Part shown: piece by piece, positions 58,113-64,000 of the stretch
How the letters are laid out: every line of letters begins with the position of its first letter
Position numbering within the stretch: position 1 is the stretch's first letter
Assembly (NCBI GenBank): GCA_032871835.1
Contig: CM065297.1
Coordinates: forward strand, 26,359,598-26,423,597
Direction of reading: 5' to 3'
Source: Dipteronia dyeriana
Lineage: Eukaryota > Streptophyta > Magnoliopsida > Sapindales > Sapindaceae
DNA length: 64,000 nucleotides
Notes under the pieces: model-generated
The model's database searches: none
Told to the model about the DNA's origin: nothing
What the model saw: only the letters and a program-made list of their open reading frames with translations
Made by a program: the position numbers and the translations under genes

Positions 58113-58838
58113 ATCAACATGCATGACTTGGTAAGTAGAACACCATCTTCATTCATTCTAGTGTTCTACCTTAACAAGAAATCTCATTTTTGACTTGCTT
58201 GCATCATGATTAGTTTTTTACTTGTAAGATTGAGATTTTTACATTGATTGTTAGGTTTTGTATTGTGATAGTTATTGCATCTAGGTTACCAATTATTTCA
58301 AATAGATAAGTTCTATGTATGTCATATAGCTACATGATATCAAGGATTGGTTGACTCATTCATCCATGGTTAGATAAGCAATAAATATGTTGACCTAGCA
58401 TTTAGGCATTTAAAATATTCTTAATATTCTTATTAGGTTGCATATCTCTACTCTTGAGAGTTAAGTCTTATATGTACCACGGGTAGTATACAAGCAAGAG
58501 CCTAAAATCACTATTAAAGGCCTACGAGTAGCAAAAACGGATTAGTAACCATTTAGGTGTGATGCGGTCAACCTAGGTTGTAATCGTTTTTACAAATAGT
58601 GGATTTGAGGGTTCGATTGTCGATTAGGTCTACGAGTTTTTTTTATCCTATTGGGGTTTTCTCATAAAAAACAATTCATTGTGTCATTGTTTTTTTTTAA
58701 TTCCGCACTTCTTATAACAAGGATTATGGATGCCTAGACATACTTAGATGACCCTTGCTCTTGTTGTGTGTATGTCTTGCAATTTTGTATATTGATTGTT
58801 GAATACACTTGCATTCATCTCCTCCTCACCCAAACACT
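58113..58838 (+). other. Leader of the host copia element
   Basis: Non-coding, AT-rich. GTGGATTTGAGGGTTCGATT and ATCCTATTGGGGTTTTCTC near 58600-58670 resemble an R/U5 region. It leads directly into the gag start codon at 58839. Confidence 0.45.
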
Positions 58839-59265
58839 ATGAGTGGAAATGGAGGCGGACACGAGAGAGCTTCAGGCACAAGACCCCATTTACTTATCGG
58901 GGTGAACTATGCCTCATGGAAAGTCAAGATGGAGTCGTATTTTTGCTAAATAGATGACTGAGCTTGGATGGAAATAGAAGATGGCTACACTTCTCCAGAA
59001 AAAACTCTTGAAGATGAGAGTGTGGTTCCCAAGCTAAACAGTTCGAAGCATCCTAGTGGAACAACTAGGCAATGTATGCCATTATTTGTACAATGGACGA
59101 TGACCAATATAAGCTGATCCAAACAACTTGAAATGTAAAAGAGGCATGGTAGATTCTAGAGACTACTCATGAGGGAGTCGAGGTGGTTGAGGACTCTAAG
59201 CTTCATGTCCTCCAAACACAATTTGAGCAAATTAGAATAGAAGTTCATGAGTGTAAATTGAAACC
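58839..59265 (+). pseudogene. Copia gag remnant, truncated by a LINE
   Basis: ATG at 58839 opens MSGNGGGHERASGTRPHLLI and NYASWKVKMESYF, a typical SIRE-type copia gag start. After two in-frame stops and a frameshift near 59070 it continues with YAIICTMDDDQYKLIQ and ETTHEGVEVVEDSKLHVLQT (UBN2 core). Trp and other codons have become stops. It ends abruptly where LINE sequence begins, so only ~140 codons remain of a usual 250-400. It would form the capsid. Confidence 0.8.
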
Positions 59266-59362
59266 AGAACTAAATTCCCCCAAAAGCTAATGGGTTAGAG
59301 AGAGTTGCTCCTCCTTCTCTCTAGAATTCCTTGCTGCCTCCTTCTAATCCCAGCCCATTTTC

Positions 59363-61929
59363 ATGGTGGATTCTTCTCCATCCATGGCTTCCTCACCTAA
59401 ACACTCATCTCTTCCTTACTTAGGTTCCATCAAACCTTCTTCCTCCCTCTCTTTGGTCCTACCTATGGATTCTACCATGGAAAAGCCTCCCATTTCAGAA
59501 AACTTTTCCCTCTCCATTTCTAGTGTTCTTCCTCCTATTTTTTCCATGGAAGACCAGCCTCTTTCCTCTACTCCTAAAGTCTCCTCTGCTGGGGTTATTT
59601 CCATTTTAAAACCCAATGTTCCTATTAAGAGTAACAACAAGTCCAACATAGGAGGGCATCTTTCTAGCTTGCCCAACCCTGGAGAAGTTGGTCCTAGTGT
59701 TCTCAGTTCAGCTGCTATAGTTCCCGAATACATCCTTCGAGCTTCATCTCCTGCAGCCATTATAGGCAACAATGGAGTTCTTAAAGGTTCAAATCTGGTG
59801 ACCCCTCTCCAGAACATGATGGGAAAAAAGAAAGGGTCTATGGACCAAGGTAATAGGGCTGGGAAACCTACTAATGGTGCTGAAGAGCCTAATCAACCTT
59901 TGTCTACATCTGGTAATGTTGAAAAGCTTACATTCCCGGAGGCTCCATCTTTTTCCATCTCTAGTATTCCATCATTGCAAGACCAACCTTTACCACCCCC
60001 CTCCACGTAGTTTCTTCAGCTGGTGCTTTTTTTTTAAAAGCTAATGATTCTATTGAGTACAGCAATGGGTCTACCAAAAGAGGGCATTGTTCTATCATAC
60101 CCAAGCACATTTTAAATGATGTCACCAACCATGCAAGAAGTGGTCATAGTACATCCAATAGAGCTGTTGTTGCTAACACTAAAATGGTCCTATCAAGCAG
60201 CCCACAAACCTCAACTATTGAAGCTAATTTAGGCAACAATGGAGGTTCTGAAGTTTCAAGCTTTGCTGTTCATCTCAAGGATGCGTTGGGGAAGATGAAA
60301 GGGACCATAGATCAATGTTAGAGGTCTGAAAAGCCTGCCCTTGATGTCTATAGACTTACCCAGCTACACCAGGCTCTTTTTTCCTCTTTTGGTATAGCTG
60401 AAAAGCCTACCTCTAAAAGTGAAGCTTGTCCCTCCGCTATTGTTGAAGGTCAAAAAGTCCAGCTAGAGGAGGTCTCCTCTTTTAGCAATTATGTGTTGCC
60501 CCATAATAAAGGTATTCCTATCATTACTCCTTTGGTGACTAAAGATGCCAGCAATGCTATAGGTCAATTGCCTCCTATAATTTTAGAGAAAAGCCATCTT
60601 TCTTATAGTAATGTGCTGAAAGGTACTCATCATGATCCACTTATGGATCCCCTCTCTAGTAGGCCTATGAATCTTAAATATTACCATCCCTTTCATAGAG
60701 GAAATATGAAGTGTGTCTCCCCTCCCTTAGAAGTTGCAGAGAATGGCTCTAAAGCATGGAAGAACTATTTGGTGGGTTATTTTATTGAGAAAAAACTCCC
60801 ATTTTCTCTAGTTAACAATATAGCCATACGTATTTGGGGCAACTGTGGCCTGTTGGAAGTCCTAGCTAATGATAACAGGTTCTACTTCTTTAAATTCTCG
60901 GATGATGAAGCTTGTTCTAAGGTATTAGAGGCTGGCCCTTGGTTATTTGCGTGAAGGATGGTGATCCTCAAAAAATGGCATCCTAGGCTCAATCTATCTA
61001 AAGATTCCTACTCTAAAATTCTGATTTAGGTTAAGCTCTTCAACATTCCCCATGAATACTAGAATGAAGAAGGGCTGAGCCATATTGCTAGTGCGGTTGG
61101 TAAGCCCCTCTATGCTGATAGCTTAACTGAATCCATGAAGAGAATTTCCTTTGCTAGGGTTTGTATTGAAATTGATGCCTCTTGTGACCTTGTTAATTCC
61201 TTTGAACTATTTATGGGTGATAGTTCAAGCCCAGAACATGGAGAAAACATAGAAATCTTGGTGGAATACCAATGGAAACCAAAAAGTTATGCTGAATGCA
61301 AGTGTTTTGGCCACTCTATTACTAATTGCCCTAAGCTAAGCCTCTTCTTTCCTCATCTAAAAATGTTTATGCTCCAAAGCTTAAACAAGAATGGAGGAGA
61401 GTCAATAATCGAGATGTTCCCTTGGTTTGCTCTCCCTAAGCATACATGGAACCTTTTTATTTTAGCTCCTCGAAAGATGATAAAATTATCTCCACTTGTA
61501 ATACTGAAAATGAGTCTTCTTTATGTCCTACCTTCCTACCTAACCATGACCAATGCCAAGACCTCTCTATGGAAAGGGCTGTTGATACCACCAACAAGTT
61601 TACAGCTCTTGATGAGGATGTTGATAACCGTTGTGACCAATGCAAAGATCAGAGTAACGACCAATGTAATAATGTTGTTCCTCCAACCACGGCCTCTCTG
61701 GGCCGGTGCAATGACCAAAGTGCTGATGTCGATTCTCCTACTACGGCCTCTCCTGACCACTCCCTATGGCACTCAAAAATAAAAAAACATTGATGGGGTC
61801 ACTATCAAAGGGCTCTCCAACCCCACGGATTCCTCTAGCAAGAAGAAGAGGAAGAAACGATCTGCTAAGAAAGGCAAGGTTAATAGCTCGCAAGCTAAGG
61901 TAACGCCTTTTCAACCTCTTGATGATTAA
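59363..61929 (+). pseudogene. LINE ORF1 (DUF4283 and zinc knuckle), broken
   Basis: ORF1 of plant L1 elements binds element RNA. The N-terminal 215 codons (59363-60010) are Ser/Pro-rich and low in structure. After a degraded stretch, 60493-60954 holds the DUF4283 domain (WKNYLVGYFIEKKLPFSLVN; FYFFKFSDDEACSKVLEAGP). In the same frame come stops at 60952-60954, ~61027 and ~61075, the latter two where Trp is expected (TGG to TAG). A knuckle at 61295-61340 (YAECKCFGHSITNC) has its first Cys replaced by Tyr. A frame change follows. The basic Lys-rich tail (SSSKKKRKKRSAKKGK) ends at TAA 61927-61929. Confidence 0.8.
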
Positions 61930-63174
61930 TCTAGCATGTTGGAACACTAGGGGTCTGAACTCCACCCTTAAAAAATCAAAAGTTAGGAAATTATTGCTCG
62001 ACCATAACATCGGTCTAGTTTGTTTAATTGAGACAAGGGTGAGAATTAATAAGAAAGCTCTTGTTGCCAATTCAGTTTTCAAAGATTGGGATATGATAGA
62101 TAATTATAATAGTCATGGCCTTGGAAGAATTTGGGTGGGTTGGGATCCTAGAATTCTCAATATCACTAAAATTAGTGAAACTGATCAGATCATCCATTGT
62201 AATGCTTGTATTTTGGACACCTATGAACGGTTTCAAATCTCCTTTGTTTATGGCTCTAATGATGATAGATTAAGGAAGGCTCTTTGGCAAAGCATGTGGT
62301 CAAGTTAGCATGGTTCTCCTTGGATTGTGCTTGGTGATTTCAATGTCTCTAGGAATGTGGGTGAGTCAATTGGGGGCTGCTCCAGAATTTCGGGTGCTAT
62401 GGAGGAGTTCAATGACTGTCTTCAAGCTTCGGAGCTTGATGATCTTCGTTTCTCGGGTTTTCTTCATACTTGGTGCAACAAGAGAAGCAACGGTTGTATC
62501 TTTAAGAAATTGGATAAAGTTCTTGTCAATAATGATTGGCTTGTCAAGTTTGAGAATTCTGAAGCGATTTTCCTTCCCCCTAGCATTTCAGATCATTGTC
62601 CCTCCGTGGTTAAGCTTGGGTTGCAAGGTATTAAGAAAAATTGCCTTTTCAAAATTTTCAACTTTCTAACGGATAGAGCAGATTTCCTCCCCTTGGTTGA
62701 GAGGTGTTGGCGGGAGCAAGTTCATGGCACCATGCAGTACAAGCTTTGCTCTAAGCTTCGAAATCTGAAGAAGGTTCTTAAGACCCTCAACAATGACAAG
62801 GTAGGTAACTTGACAACTAATTTGATTAAAGCCAAAGATGTCCTTGATGATTGTCAACGCCTCCTTGATCAGCAGCCCCTTGATTCTAACCTTAGAAATC
62901 AGGAAAAGAAGCTTATAAGCTATTATACTTCGACTCTCCAAGTTGAAGAGGACCTTCTAAGGCAAAAATCTGGAATCCAATGGCTTAAGGCTGGTGATCG
63001 CAACTCCTTTTATTTCTTTAAAGCCATCAATGGTAGACGCAATAGAAGCAAGATCCACTCTATTACTAGTGATGATGGCTCCTTGATTGAAGGTGACATT
63101 CCGATCAAGAATGAGGTTATCCTTCATTTTCAGAATATTCTTGGTTGCTCTATACCCGTTAGACATGGCATTGG
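61922..63174 (+). pseudogene. LINE ORF2 endonuclease domain, truncated before RT
   Basis: ATG at 61922 overlaps the ORF1 stop by 8 bases. The frame encodes an exonuclease/endonuclease/phosphatase fold: ACWNTRGLN, CLIETRV (catalytic Glu), VYGSND, VLGDFNVSRN (Asp/Asn), LDKVLVNNDW and SDHCPSV (Asp/His). It nicks target DNA for priming. Only one stop interrupts it, TAG at 62306-62308. After the endonuclease comes a helical linker ending LHFQNILGCSIP near 63155. The RT domain expected next is replaced by foreign sequence from 63175. A full ORF2 would be ~1,200-1,400 residues; about 415 remain. Confidence 0.85.
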
Positions 63175-64000
63175 TGTAGGGAAAAACGGTTTAGAAACGC
63201 AACAGAAGCGTGAGAAAAAAGAAATTAGGGTTTGCGTATAAATAAAAATTTTCCCTTTTATGCAACGAGAACCTTAACCCTAGATTAATTGATGTGTATA
63301 AAAGTATCGTACATTTTTCGCGTGACGATTGAACAAGCGCTGAATCAATTCCGCAAGATCTTCCAATCCAATCACGAACGTGAATCACCTAGGAGTGTGA
63401 GCTCCCTTTCTTTAAATTATATTCCTGAGGATGGAGACAAAGCAAATATCTTTTCTTTGTTAGTTACAAATATCCTCCAAGAGAAAAAAATCCAAGAACG
63501 TCCGGTCACTTGTAAATTATCAATCAATTTGATTGTAACTCGCGTAAACCTTGATTCGATGTTGTACACAAAACCCTTTTGATGTAAGGGCTATTAGTAT
63601 ACTATCGAATACAAAAATGTTCCCGTTTTTCTCTACTTGGCGAAATTCGCACACTATTGCTTAGAGAAGATTGAATTTTGTCTAGAATAAAATCAGATTT
63701 TCTCCCTCAAAATTCTATGATTGCTGAATTCTTCGCTAAGAAAAATATGGCTTGGCTGAAATTCCTCTCTAATGCCTTAGGGCTGGCCGAATTCATCATC
63801 CACATATATATAGGTTCATAAATCCTTTCCTTAGGTGGATTTATTTGGTAGTTAGAATCCTTATCTTAGAAGAAAACTAACTACTCCTTTAACTATACAT
63901 TGTGTTGGCCGAATTTCCCTTGTTTGAAGTAGATTAGGAGTGTTTAATCTTTCCTAAGAAATATTACTTGATGGACAAGAATCCTATCCTTAGGTAGATT
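63175..64000 (-). mobile_element. LTR-like sequence interrupting the LINE, runs off the window
   Basis: Begins TGTAGGGAAAAACGG, similar to the first bases of the minus-strand copia LTR at 42757. On the minus strand a CTATATATATGTGG stretch near 63805-63818 could be a TATA box. The other end is outside the window. ATTGG at 63170-63174 would be the left target duplication. Minus orientation is inferred from the shared TGTAGGG end and the TATA position. Confidence 0.45.

Larger units (their letters stand above)
59266..63174 (+). mobile_element. L1-type LINE, 3' side interrupted
   Basis: Short 5' UTR (59266-59362), ORF1 region to 61929, then ORF2 from 61922. ORF2 stops within the linker after the endonuclease. 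RT, C-terminal domain and poly-A tail are not in the window because an LTR-like sequence begins at 63175. It inserted into the copia gag. Confidence 0.85.

Noticed and set aside
1..64000. tRNA or rRNA genes
   Set aside because: No cloverleaf or rRNA sequence was recognised; only tRNA-complementary primer sites and one B-box-like motif were seen.

Overview
This 64-kb window is repeat-dominated nuclear DNA from a flowering plant, probably a eudicot. It is AT-rich, with many (TA)n runs. It carries the usual plant transposon spectrum (Ty1/copia, Ty3/gypsy, L1-type LINE, MULE, hAT, PIF/Harbinger) plus an endogenous caulimovirid, a virus group that integrates into plant genomes. No intact host protein-coding gene is visible. 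Every recognisable coding stretch belongs to a decayed mobile element or integrated virus, except one possible orphan exon at 15550-15683.

Layout. 1-685: 3' part of an LTR family that returns at 53010-58107. 686-3096: endogenous caulimovirid broken into inverted pieces and ending in a ~530-bp hairpin. 3097-10267: tandem repeats, AT-rich spacer, a probable solo LTR and a non-autonomous MULE with a perfect 9-bp target duplication. 10268-14980: very decayed minus-strand copia whose LTR has ~90-bp terminal inverted repeats, with tandem arrays and a 33-nt C tract. 15755-16345: a dense array of GC-rich palindromes, the most unusual structure here. 17340-21940: remains of a MULE carrying a transposase N-terminal fragment, a Ulp1-like protease fragment and GTTACATG minisatellites. 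21950-27760: alternating AT and GC-rich repeats, two hAT MITEs, an LTR fragment and a short MITE.

28547-34875 is the most complete element, a copia with two 542-bp LTRs, PBS, PPT and target duplication, but with protease and integrase core deleted. It is followed by a 1.6-kb MULE (35154-36788) with a perfect 9-bp duplication and CCN-rich interior, two MITEs, a minus-strand copia gag/protease remnant with its LTR and an inverted LTR copy (39420-45445), and a minus-strand Athila/Tat-like gypsy pol (45455-48110). LTR-like sequences of gypsy type fill 48190-51980.

52500-63174 is nested. A copia leader and gag (52500-59265) received two separate solo LTRs of one family only 61 bp apart. Its gag is cut by an L1 LINE (59266-63170). 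The LINE is in turn cut, before its reverse transcriptase, by an LTR-like sequence that runs off the window.

There is no operon-like or pathway-like cooperation among genes here. Frame breaks, Trp-to-stop codons, solo LTRs and internal deletions indicate old, largely inactive DNA. Repeat copy numbers, divergences and family names are by-eye estimates; no database search was possible.
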